A stretch of 64,000 nt of DNA, from the NCBI RefSeq assembly GCF_907164905.1, contig NZ_CAJRAF010000002.1, forward strand, positions 3,620,001-3,684,000, given 5' to 3'. The stretch comes from Dyadobacter sp. CECT 9275 (lineage in GTDB: Bacteria; Bacteroidota; Bacteroidia; Cytophagales; Spirosomataceae). The stretch's first letter is position 1. Each line of letters begins with the position of its first letter. A program made the position numbers and the translations under genes. A model generated the notes under the pieces. It was not told the origin of the DNA. It made no database searches and saw only the letters and a program-made list of their open reading frames with translations. Shown one piece after another: positions 1 to 8,867 of this stretch.

Positions 1-1575
<1,575 letters not shown>

Positions 1576-1699
1576 ATATCATTCTTTATCTCTTCTACTT
1601 CCAATATGACATGAAAACTAAGTAAACAGTTTTAAGTAAGCAGTAGTTAATATGATTATTGCGAACTCTGAACTAAATACTTATGACTCAAAAGATCTT

Positions 1700-1812
1700 G
1701 TTGGTGGCTATTGGCCGGGTGTTCACCTCTTCCCATCCCGAACAGAGAAGTTAAGCCCCGAACCGCCGATGATACTTGGGTCAAACCTGGTAAAGTAGGT
1801 AGCCGCCACAAT
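1700..1812 (+). rRNA. rrf: 5S ribosomal RNA
   Basis: About 113 bases. It shows the canonical 5S order: a helix I 5' strand (TTGGTGGCT), GTTCACCTCTTCCCATCCCGAAC leading to the loop C segment GAACAGAGAAGTTAAG, CCGCCGATGATACTTGGG, and a 3' strand AGCCGCCACA that pairs back with the 5' strand. It lies about 125 bases after the 23S gene, the normal rrl-rrf order. A hairpin with a T-run follows at 1824-1854. This is the only unit of the three in the area with an intact helix I and no insertions, so it is taken as the functional copy. Confidence 0.95.
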
Positions 1813-1823
1813 ACCATAAGAAG

Positions 1824-1857
1824 AAAAAGCCCGTCTCAAAAGGATGGGCTTTTTTCA
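1824..1857 (+). terminator. Rho-independent terminator of the rRNA operon
   Basis: Arms AAAAAGCCCGTC (1824-1835) and GATGGGCTTTTT (1843-1854) pair with one G-T wobble around a 7-base loop and run into T residues. It directly follows the 5S gene. Confidence 0.85.
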
Positions 1858-1861
1858 TTTG

Positions 1862-2052
1862 AGCCATTGGCCTGGTGTTCACCTCTTCCCAGGCTACGCG
1901 CCCCGTCCCGAACAGAGAAGTTAAGCGGGGCTGCCTAAGCCGGGGGCGCCTAGCCAGCGTGGCCCGGCCCCGAACCGCCGATGATACCGGGAGACGCTCT
2001 CTTGGGTCAAACCTGGTAAAGTGGGCGGGACGCGTAGTCTAGCCGCCACAAT
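1862..2052 (+). pseudogene. 5S rRNA-derived unit with four GC-rich insertions
   Basis: This unit follows the real 5S gene base by base over GGTGTTCACCTCTTCCC, CCCGAACAGAGAAGTTAAG, CCCCGAACCGCCGATGATAC, TTGGGTCAAACCTGGTAAAG and AGCCGCCACAAT. It is interrupted by extra GC-rich blocks at 1892-1905 (14 nt), 1926-1967 (42 nt), 1988-2001 (14 nt) and 2026-2040 (about 15 nt). Several blocks are mutually complementary: CCCCG at 1901-1905 can pair with CGGGG at 1926-1930, closing the loop C segment. The 5' strand of helix I is not preserved, so it is unlikely to be a working 5S rRNA. It may be a decayed copy or a 5S-derived non-coding RNA. It has its own downstream terminator. Confidence 0.7.
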
Positions 2053-2060
2053 TATTAAAA

Positions 2061-2094
2061 CTTAAAAGCCTCGCAGTAATGTGAGGCTTTTAAG
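2061..2094 (+). terminator. Hairpin terminator after the second 5S-like unit
   Basis: CTTAAAAGCCTC (2061-2072) pairs perfectly with GAGGCTTTTAAG (2083-2094), with T residues at the end of the stem. A decayed version of the same sequence follows the third unit (2211-2236, sharing CAGTAATGTGAGGCT), showing that the terminator was duplicated with the unit. Confidence 0.75.
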
Positions 2095-2102
2095 TTTAGC
2101 CT

Positions 2103-2200
2103 CGTATTAGCCTGGTTCGGAGTCGCGACCGACTTGACCTCTTCCCAGGTCGGACAGAGAAGTTAAGCGGGGCCGGGACGCGCAGTCTAGCCGCCACAAT
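2103..2200 (+). pseudogene. 5S rRNA-derived unit, deleted copy of the preceding one
   Basis: It keeps GACCTCTTCCCAGG, ACAGAGAAGTTAAGCGGGGC and CGGGACGCGCAGTCTAGCCGCCACAAT. Relative to the unit at 1862-2052 it joins position 1931 to 2026, a 94-base deletion, and retains the CGGGG and CGGGACGCG insertion blocks. It also has a new insertion of about 16 bases near 2114-2134. It must therefore descend from the already expanded unit by tandem duplication, not directly from the functional 5S gene. No promoter of its own is visible. Confidence 0.65.
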
Positions 2201-2306
2201 TATCAAAAACTAAAAGCCGCTCAGTAATGTGAGGCTCTACGGTACGTGAGTGAATTCCCCACCTAAACTGCGCCGTTTACGGCAGGATCATAGTGTTGCA
2301 AAGCTT

Positions 2307-3635
2307 TCATTCGTTATCGCCAAACAGTAATCCCGCAATCCCGGTTTTTTCCAGTATCATCCTCCCTATTTTTTCACGGGCAATTCCTTCATTAATTTCA
2401 AAAGTGTTTCCAAAACCACCTCTCAGAACCTGTGTTTTGAAGCATCTGAGAGACACAGCACTATTTTTGGACATATCCTCCACAAGCTCTAACAAATGCG
2501 TTGAAATCATAAAAAAGGATCGCTCCTGACGTGTAAATCCATTCAATACGAGATTAGAGCAATAGTGTCCGTCATCTGCGTTGGTTCCACGAAATAACTC
2601 GTCAATAATAACGAAGCATTTTTCTTTGTTGTATAAGGCAGAAGCAATTTCTCTGATGCGCATCATTTCGTTGTAAAAATGGCTATATCCCAGCGCAAGG
2701 TCGTCGGTTAACTGAATGGAAGTAAAAAGGCGGTCAAAGTAAGACAGCCGTAATGCTTTGGCCGGAACTGGCCACCCCAAATGAGCCAGGTATACCACCA
2801 AACCACATGTTTTGAGAAAAGTGGTCTTACCGCTGGTATTCGCGCCTGTCAGCAAGCATAAGGGCTTGTTACGCTCTGCAAAAAGGTCATTGGCAATTGC
2901 ATTTTCAATGAGTGGCTGCCACAAACCTTCTGCCGAAAAATAAGATGGTTGTTCTACAAATTCGGGAAAGACAAGATCGTTGGACCGTGCGGTCTTAACG
3001 ATCGCCAGATAGGCATCCAACCGATAATATATATCCAGGATTTGCCGGAAGCTTTCCCGTTGTGAAATCCTGAGATAATAATCCAGGTAAAAGATTCTGC
3101 TTTTTGATAGCTTATGAGGCCTAAGGCCAAAAAGTGCTTTGACTGTGGACCTCTGGAAAAAATTCCTTAGAAACTGGAAATCACTTTGGAGCCCGGACGG
3201 AATTTCTTCCATTACAAAATGATCAGTCATTTCTTTCAGTGCCTGAATAAACCTGATGCTTGCCGACAATCCACTCTGGACAAGATAAAACTCCGTTGAA
3301 TTGCGCCAGGAAAATATCAGGCTGTCGAACCAATGCTGGAAAACGTCCTGCGACATGGTGTAGCCAATAGAGGAATTAAAATAGGTTTCTGCCGCAGAAA
3401 TATAAGATCGGGAAAGGTTGGTTTCCCATTTGGTACTATCCCGAGCCATGTACTTTAATACCTGCTGAAAGGAAAGAATTTCGTACAGCGAGGTTTTAGG
3501 CGAAATGATGAGTTTTTTTAATATATCCCGCCCACCCTGAGAATGTGTGCAGTCGAAAAAATCAAGAGCACTTAGGCGGTTGTGATCAGGTAAAATATGA
3601 AGCTCGAGTAGCGTATGCGAAGCCAGGGGGTCCAT
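2307..3635 (-). CDS. MutS-family ATPase lacking mismatch-recognition domains
   Basis: 442 residues. The C-terminal half is a MutS-type ABC ATPase: Walker A GANTSGKTT (264-272), Walker B FVIIDE (341-346) followed by GTNADDG (350-356), and a switch histidine in STH (380). The N-terminal half is helical, like the MutS lever and clamp domains. The mismatch-binding and connector domains of MutS1 are absent, and the protein is about half the length of MutS1. Bacteroidota commonly carry such short MutS-related proteins, whose role is not established. A TATTTTTG -7 element (3657-3664) lies 22 bases before the start. It is unlikely to be the mismatch repair MutS; a role in recombination or DNA structure handling is only inferred. 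Confidence 0.85.
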   Translation of the reverse strand: MDPLASHTLLELHILPDHNRLSALDFFDCTHSQGGRDILKKLIISPKTSLYEILSFQQVLKYMARDSTKWETNLSRSYISAAETYFNSSIGYTMSQDVFQHWFDSLIFSWRNSTEFYLVQSGLSASIRFIQALKEMTDHFVMEEIPSGLQSDFQFLRNFFQRSTVKALFGLRPHKLSKSRIFYLDYYLRISQRESFRQILDIYYRLDAYLAIVKTARSNDLVFPEFVEQPSYFSAEGLWQPLIENAIANDLFAERNKPLCLLTGANTSGKTTFLKTCGLVVYLAHLGWPVPAKALRLSYFDRLFTSIQLTDDLALGYSHFYNEMMRIREIASALYNKEKCFVIIDELFRGTNADDGHYCSNLVLNGFTRQERSFFMISTHLLELVEDMSKNSAVSLRCFKTQVLRGGFGNTFEINEGIAREKIGRMILEKTGIAGLLFGDNE

Positions 3636-3702
3636 ATTCCGGAGATAAGTTCACTCCAAAAATAGAAAGCAGGAAATAAGGACCCCGTTAAATAAAGTTA
3701 AA

Positions 3703-4944
3703 TTACAGCCGGGAAGCTTTTGGGAAAGCGAGCCAGATAAAATAACCGGTCAGCAAAACAATCGTGCTTTGCATGATGTAATCAATAAAAAGTTCTGCTG
3801 ATGACACGATATCATTCAGAGAGAGATAACAGGGCATTCCCAGGCGCCACCAGTAAGACGGATGCACAACGCAAAGGATGTTAAATAGCAGGATTAAAAA
3901 GACCTGTTTCCTGCTGTTCCAGTCAATGATGAAGAACACGAGGGGGATAAGAAACAGGAAAATGTAGTTGCTGTAAGCGCTTTGTTGAACAATCATCATG
4001 GTAGCGTATAAAACCACCCATACACGGGATAACATTATACGGAAGTCACTTTTTCTTAAGCGCCATGCGGTCAGCAGTCCTAAACCAACGGAGCTCAGCA
4101 AGCCGATCCAGTTCCAGAATTTCTGACCAACCCCAATATTATTATTAAACACCGGATTAAGAATGGCCGGAATATTAGGTGCACGTAAGGTCTGCGCCTC
4201 ATCCATTGGCTGCGTAAATTCCCATCCTACCAGCGGATATAAAATAGCGAGGGTAACAATACCCACAGCGAGCATCGGGACCAGCAATTGTATTTTTTCC
4301 TTTTCAAGAATGAATAACGGAACCAGGATCAGCACGAAGATTGCCTTGGTGAGTAACAGGCCAAATGCAAGTACCAGGGCATATAATACCACTTTGAGCG
4401 TACGTTCGCGGACCAGGTAGGCCAGGATCACGAAGAGCCACATCCAGACATCCTCCTGAGCACCGATGATACACAAAATAAGGGAGCCGGGAAGTACCAG
4501 ATAGATCAGCGATTTGAACAAAAACTGTCCGCGGGTTTGAAACGGACGAAAGAAATGCCAGGATGCCAGAAGTGCTATGCCATCCATAACGGCCATAACC
4601 AGGACGATCATTTTGGGATGATACCAAAGCTTTAGCCAGATTCCGATGAAATAGGCATAAAGCGGAGAGTATGGAGACCAGAAATCGCGGTATACGATTT
4701 GCCCCATGGAGGCCTTGCTGGCCTCGTCCCAGAAACCGTTAACGTCCGATGTCGTTTCAAAATTGGCAAGCAGGTATATCGCAACAAAAGGCAGCAGTCG
4801 GAAACAGATCCATCCGAGCGTGAGTATCCCAGCCGGGCTCTTCTGGTTTAGCCAGGCAGACAGCTGCTTTTTTCTGAGCAGAAACAGCAGAACGAGTATT
4901 GTGCAGGCCAGGCTGATGGCGATCTTCCCGTAAACAATACTCAT
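3703..4944 (-). CDS. Polytopic membrane protein, GT-C glycosyltransferase-like (second of a pair)
   Basis: 413 residues with about ten hydrophobic segments. The first extracytoplasmic loop carries DVNGFWDEASKA and VYRDFWSPYSPLYAYF, a pattern like the acidic first loop and 'YRDF..YPPL' segment of GT87/DUF2029-type mannosyltransferases that use polyprenyl-phosphate sugars. It is paralogous to the next gene upstream, and their coding regions overlap by 4 bases (ATGA), which points to one transcript and coupled translation. Substrate and acceptor cannot be told. The assignment to a specific GT family is an inference from topology and that motif. Confidence 0.75.
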   Translation of the reverse strand: MSIVYGKIAISLACTILVLLFLLRKKQLSAWLNQKSPAGILTLGWICFRLLPFVAIYLLANFETTSDVNGFWDEASKASMGQIVYRDFWSPYSPLYAYFIGIWLKLWYHPKMIVLVMAVMDGIALLASWHFFRPFQTRGQFLFKSLIYLVLPGSLILCIIGAQEDVWMWLFVILAYLVRERTLKVVLYALVLAFGLLLTKAIFVLILVPLFILEKEKIQLLVPMLAVGIVTLAILYPLVGWEFTQPMDEAQTLRAPNIPAILNPVFNNNIGVGQKFWNWIGLLSSVGLGLLTAWRLRKSDFRIMLSRVWVVLYATMMIVQQSAYSNYIFLFLIPLVFFIIDWNSRKQVFLILLFNILCVVHPSYWWRLGMPCYLSLNDIVSSAELFIDYIMQSTIVLLTGYFIWLAFPKASRL

Positions 4945-6212
4945 AAAACAGCGGTATTTTGATGCAAGACCACTTTGAGATATACCTGCCTCAGGATCCA
5001 GAAGAAACAGGACAGATTTAGCAGTTGCAACGTGTATTCAACAAGGTAGGAAGTATTGCTAAACATGCTGAAAGAGGTATAGGCAGGCTGACCCAGATAG
5101 ACCCAGACAAAGGGCTGACCCACCGTGAGCCAGTTTAATGCGATGAGAACTGCCACATGAAACGATTTACGTACATCAATGATCTCAAACAGTGCGGCCA
5201 TCAGGTAAACAATCACATAGGCGCCCATCGCACTGGCCTGGAAGATCATCATACAGACAAAACAGCTGATAAAAATGGCCGGAAGTATTTCACTAATATG
5301 CCGTTTCCGTCCCTTATAGGCAAGATAAACCGGAACCAAAATGGTAAACAAAAGCCCGATCCAGTTGATAAGGGTAGATTTTTTTTCATTAACATGAAAG
5401 AATAACTCGACAAACGGGCGGCCGACAGAGAATAAATTGGGGGTCATTAACTGTTCCGTATGTTGAATGGGCATCAGGAAAAGGTCTCCTATTTTCCAGT
5501 ACAAAAACCCGATCGCAGGTAATCCAATGGAGGCCATTACGAGCAAAAGTCTTACCGGGCGCTTTACAAGAACTAGAAGGGCAGGAAGCAGCAATATAAA
5601 CGTTACCTTAATAGTCAGTAAGGCAATGGCATAAATAATGGCTATACCTACCTCATAATTCGTTTTTTGTTTGATGGTATATCGCCAGATCAGCAATACC
5701 GCACCCCAGAACCAGACTTCTTCCTGGCCGTCAACCAGAATATACATGAATGCAGCAGGCAGCATGAGGTATATGAGGGCATACTGAAGGGCACGATCGC
5801 TTCTTGCCTTAAAGGTTTGATAGGTAAGCCACAAAATACCGCTTTCCATCAGCACCATGAACAGAACAATCGCCCGTGAATTATGCCATATCCACACAGG
5901 CAAGCTAATGATGTAGGCATACAAGGGAGCGTGATAAGACCAAAAGTCGCGGTACACCATACCACCTCTCAGCGCTGCTTCTGCCTTATAATAAAAGAAG
6001 GGAATATCTCCACGGGGCTCTTCACTGGTAAGAACAAAGATGGCAATCCATGGGATCAGGCGCAAGATTACAAAACCAAGCAAGAAAACACGTTTTTCAT
6101 TTTCCTGCTGCCATTTTTTAAAAAGATCGGTGTGGTTGATCACCAGGAAAATCCCTATTGTCAACCCCAAATTAATGATAAGTTTTATGTAAAATACCGT
6201 TAATACGTTCAT
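4941..6212 (-). CDS. Polytopic membrane protein, GT-C glycosyltransferase-like (first of a pair)
   Basis: 423 residues with about ten membrane segments. It shows the same first-loop signature as its neighbour: GDIPFFYYKAEAAL then VYRDFWSYHAPLYAYI. The aspartate in the first loop is the expected catalytic residue type in GT-C enzymes. A TAAGTTTG -7 element (6270-6277, minus strand) lies about 60 bases upstream, with no clear -33. The two genes probably form a two-gene operon for modifying a cell-surface glycan or lipid. No glycan cluster flanks them, so the target is unknown. Confidence 0.75.
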   Translation of the reverse strand: MNVLTVFYIKLIINLGLTIGIFLVINHTDLFKKWQQENEKRVFLLGFVILRLIPWIAIFVLTSEEPRGDIPFFYYKAEAALRGGMVYRDFWSYHAPLYAYIISLPVWIWHNSRAIVLFMVLMESGILWLTYQTFKARSDRALQYALIYLMLPAAFMYILVDGQEEVWFWGAVLLIWRYTIKQKTNYEVGIAIIYAIALLTIKVTFILLLPALLVLVKRPVRLLLVMASIGLPAIGFLYWKIGDLFLMPIQHTEQLMTPNLFSVGRPFVELFFHVNEKKSTLINWIGLLFTILVPVYLAYKGRKRHISEILPAIFISCFVCMMIFQASAMGAYVIVYLMAALFEIIDVRKSFHVAVLIALNWLTVGQPFVWVYLGQPAYTSFSMFSNTSYLVEYTLQLLNLSCFFWILRQVYLKVVLHQNTAVL

Positions 6213-6315
6213 ATTGAGTTATATATACTTTTCATAAGCACAAACATGGTGCACAGGCTAATATAGGCGCAAACTTAAGACAACTTTCCTTCATATCGGA
6301 TACCACAGGCAAAGA

Positions 6316-6350
6316 TTTGAACATTTTGACAATAGTATGTTTGCATACTA
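6316..6350 (+). promoter_or_regulatory. Promoter with overlapping palindrome upstream of acyl-CoA dehydrogenase
   Basis: TATGTTTG at 6336-6343 matches the Bacteroidota -7 consensus, with TTTG at 6316-6319 as a short-spaced -33. A perfect inverted repeat TAGTATG-TTTG-CATACTA (6333-6350) covers the -7, a position suited to repressor binding. Confidence 0.5.
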
Positions 6351-6401
6351 ATTGTTTAATTTTTATTTTGGCTTTGATATTTCATAAAACTTCAGCTAGT
6401 T

Positions 6402-7568
6402 ATGCCGTTTGATTCAGCAATTATCGGGATGGATTTTACCTTAAGTGAGGAGCATCGCGCAGTGAAGGAAGCTGCCCGAGACTTTGCCCGTACGGAGCTT
6501 TTACCGGGGGTAATCGAGAGAGATACCGTACAAAAATTTGATCCCGTACTGATAAAAAAAATGGGAGAGATGGGTTTTATGGGGATGATGGTGAGCCCGG
6601 AATACGGCGGCGGCGGGATGGACACCCTGTCTTATGTGATTGCAATGGAGGAAATTTCCAGTGTTGATGCTTCTGCTGGTGTGATCATGTCCGTCAATAA
6701 TTCACTGGTATGCTGGGGCCTGGAATATTTCGGAACAGCATTTCAAAAGCAGAACTACCTTACGGATCTGGCAACAGGTAAGAAGATCGGTGCCTTTTGC
6801 CTGTCCGAACCGGAAGCAGGCTCTGATGCCACTTCACAGCATACCTCGGCATTGGAAATGAAGGACCATTATCTGCTCAATGGGACCAAAAACTGGATCA
6901 CCAATGGAAGTTCGTCCGGAATATGTCTTGTAATAGCCCAGACACATCCCGAAAAACAGCATAGAGGAATTAATGTTTTTATCGTGGAAAAAGGTTGGGA
7001 GGGGTTTGTGGTGGGTAAAAAGGAAGATAAAATGGGGATCCGTGCATCAGATACCCATACCCTGATGTTTACGGATGTGAAAGTGCCAAAGGAAAACAGG
7101 ATTGGAGAGGATGGTTTCGGCTTCAAATTTGCCATGGGTACCTTAAACGGTGGAAGAATTGGTATTGCAGCACAAGCGCTTGGTATTGCGGCCGGAGCTT
7201 TCGAGCGCTCCTTGCATTACGCCAGAGAAAGAAAAACTTTTGGAAAACCCATCAGCGAACACCAGGCCATCCAGTTTAAATTGTCGGATATGGCCACACG
7301 GATCGAAGCGGCCCGGCTGCTGGTTTATAAAGCGGCCCGCCTGAAAGACCAAGGGAAGGATTATGTGAAAGCGGCAGCAATGGCCAAATTATATGCGTCC
7401 GATGTAGCCATGTGGGTTACTACCGAAGCGGTTCAGATTCACGGGGGTTACGGATATGTGAAAGAATATCATGTGGAACGCATGATGCGGGATGCCAAAA
7501 TTACCCAGATTTACGAGGGTACCTCTGAAATCCAAAAACTTGTAATCGCCCGGGAACTTCTAAAATAA
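6402..7568 (+). CDS. Acyl-CoA dehydrogenase (short-chain/butyryl type)
   Basis: 388 residues, the full length for the family. It oxidises acyl-CoA to trans-2-enoyl-CoA with FAD, the first step of beta-oxidation, passing electrons to ETF. Visible signatures are GAFCLSEPEAGSDA (FAD and substrate binding), a C-terminal helical domain with GGRIGIAAQALG, HGGYGY, and the catalytic base Glu372 in QIYEGTSE. The second ATG at 6429 (MDFTLSEEH) matches the usual family N-terminus and may be the real start. The gene stands alone with its own palindrome-containing promoter. Chain-length preference is inferred from family resemblance only. Confidence 0.93.
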   Translation: MPFDSAIIGMDFTLSEEHRAVKEAARDFARTELLPGVIERDTVQKFDPVLIKKMGEMGFMGMMVSPEYGGGGMDTLSYVIAMEEISSVDASAGVIMSVNNSLVCWGLEYFGTAFQKQNYLTDLATGKKIGAFCLSEPEAGSDATSQHTSALEMKDHYLLNGTKNWITNGSSSGICLVIAQTHPEKQHRGINVFIVEKGWEGFVVGKKEDKMGIRASDTHTLMFTDVKVPKENRIGEDGFGFKFAMGTLNGGRIGIAAQALGIAAGAFERSLHYARERKTFGKPISEHQAIQFKLSDMATRIEAARLLVYKAARLKDQGKDYVKAAAMAKLYASDVAMWVTTEAVQIHGGYGYVKEYHVERMMRDAKITQIYEGTSEIQKLVIARELLK

Positions 7569-7646
7569 TATCATTTAGAGTATGATATGCATTTTATTCT
7601 TAATCTAGGATTAAATTCATAGCAAAATATCACTTTTTTTCATTTT

Positions 7647-7700
7647 TTTGTCTTTATTCACTTGTATTAGTTTTGTACAATTTATTAGATTTGTACAAAA
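7647..7700 (+). promoter_or_regulatory. Double promoter overlapping two TTGTACAA boxes
   Basis: Two self-palindromic TTGTACAA boxes (7673-7680 and 7691-7698) form a larger perfect inverted repeat, TTTTGTACAA / TTGTACAAAA, with a 10-base spacer. Two -7 candidates overlap the boxes: TAGTTTTG (7668-7675, with TTTG at 7647-7650, 17-base spacing) and TAGATTTG (7686-7693, with TTG at 7662-7664, 21-base spacing). It sits 40 bases before the AraC-type gene, so autoregulation is plausible. Confidence 0.6.
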
Positions 7701-7740
7701 ATTGAACATCTGGCTTTTTGGCCGTTAAATATATACAGGT

Positions 7741-8670
7741 ATGGAAGACTATAATAAGATTATTGAATCGCTGGGGGTGAAATTTGTAAAAGCTCGCCAC
7801 ATCAGGATTTTGCAACCCATTACAATTAAAAATTTCTACGACGTACAGAATTCCCTTACCATTCTTTATGATGGAGAGGTATCTTTTGGAGGGGAGGAAC
7901 CCCAGAAAGTGGAAGAGGGAGATATGCTTTTTATTCCTGGAGGAAAGCATGCAACCGTAACCTATGGGAATATCCAAAGTGCGAAGCCGGTTTCAAATGA
8001 GGAATTTATGACCAACCGTGACAATTATATTGAAGCGGGTCATGATCCTGTATTAATCGGAAAATTGCCTAATTCTTTTGGTTTGATATCCTTTGAAGCA
8101 AAAGTGTTTGATACCGTTAACTTCTTTACTTCACTTGACGTTCCACCGTTTCTGATCAAAAGGGATGATCAGATAGCTGCTACTATCAACCAGATCCTGA
8201 CAGAAGATATGCTGGATACACCGGGTAAGGGGCGTATCATCAAAATCAAAACGGAAGAAGTTGTTATTGAGATCATCCGTTATATACTTAAAAACAAGCT
8301 GTTTGTTGAACAATTGGTTACAAACAGTACTTATTTCAAAGATCCCCGCCTGATCGATATCTTCGCGTACATCAAGGACAACCTGGGAGGAGATCTTTCC
8401 AATAAAGTGCTGGCCAACGTTGCCAACGTATCGGAAGATTACGTAGGGCAGTACTTCAAAATGCTAACCGGTATCAACCCGCAGGACTACATCGAGTACC
8501 AGCGTATGGAAAAAGCGGTAGACCTGCTGAGGACTTCTAAAAAGAGCATTCGTGCGATTGGTTCGGATGTGGGTTACAAGGATACTGCATACTTCTGCCG
8601 TCGTTTCAAAATGATGTTTGGTATTCCGGCGGGCAAAATGCGCCGCCGTGAGTCACTGATGAACGTCTAG
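7741..8670 (+). CDS. AraC-family transcriptional regulator
   Basis: 309 residues. The last 100 residues are a typical AraC double helix-turn-helix: KVLANVANVSEDYVGQYFK, then the conserved linker region and IGSDVGYKDTAYFCRRFK, ending with the family's FGIPAGKMRR. The N-terminal part has a cupin-like stretch (EEGDMLFIPGGKHATV) that probably binds a small ligand. The gene is monocistronic, with a double-palindrome promoter in front and a strong terminator behind. Ligand and regulon are unknown; the neighbouring serine hydrolase gene downstream is a possible but unsupported target. Confidence 0.92.
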   Translation: MEDYNKIIESLGVKFVKARHIRILQPITIKNFYDVQNSLTILYDGEVSFGGEEPQKVEEGDMLFIPGGKHATVTYGNIQSAKPVSNEEFMTNRDNYIEAGHDPVLIGKLPNSFGLISFEAKVFDTVNFFTSLDVPPFLIKRDDQIAATINQILTEDMLDTPGKGRIIKIKTEEVVIEIIRYILKNKLFVEQLVTNSTYFKDPRLIDIFAYIKDNLGGDLSNKVLANVANVSEDYVGQYFKMLTGINPQDYIEYQRMEKAVDLLRTSKKSIRAIGSDVGYKDTAYFCRRFKMMFGIPAGKMRRRESLMNV

Positions 8671-8685
8671 AAAATCGAAAGTAAT

Positions 8686-8730
8686 AAAACCAAAAGCCTG
8701 TAATCCAGATGTTTACAGGCTTTTGGTTTT
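8686..8730 (+). terminator. Strong terminator after the AraC-type gene
   Basis: An 18-bp perfect stem: AAAACCAAAAGCCTGTAA (8686-8703) with TTACAGGCTTTTGGTTTT (8713-8730). Its A-rich and T-rich flanks would let it work in both directions. Confidence 0.9.
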
Positions 8731-8867
8731 AAGAACATATTCGTTTGGGTAGGATAAATGGTTAGCCCGGCCAGGTAAGAATTATATTCAGGAAGTAAAA
8801 ATTTTGTAATCCCGTGTCATCTTTTTCAATAAAACGCAACTAATAGTGCGATTTAACAGAAAAAAAG

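Noticed and set aside
1711..1938. Open frame of 75 codons across the 5S gene and the first 5S-like unit
   Set aside because: It covers rRNA and terminator sequence with no protein features.
7654..7977. Minus-strand 107-codon frame across the AraC promoter
   Set aside because: It would overlap the promoter and the AraC gene start and has no domain features.
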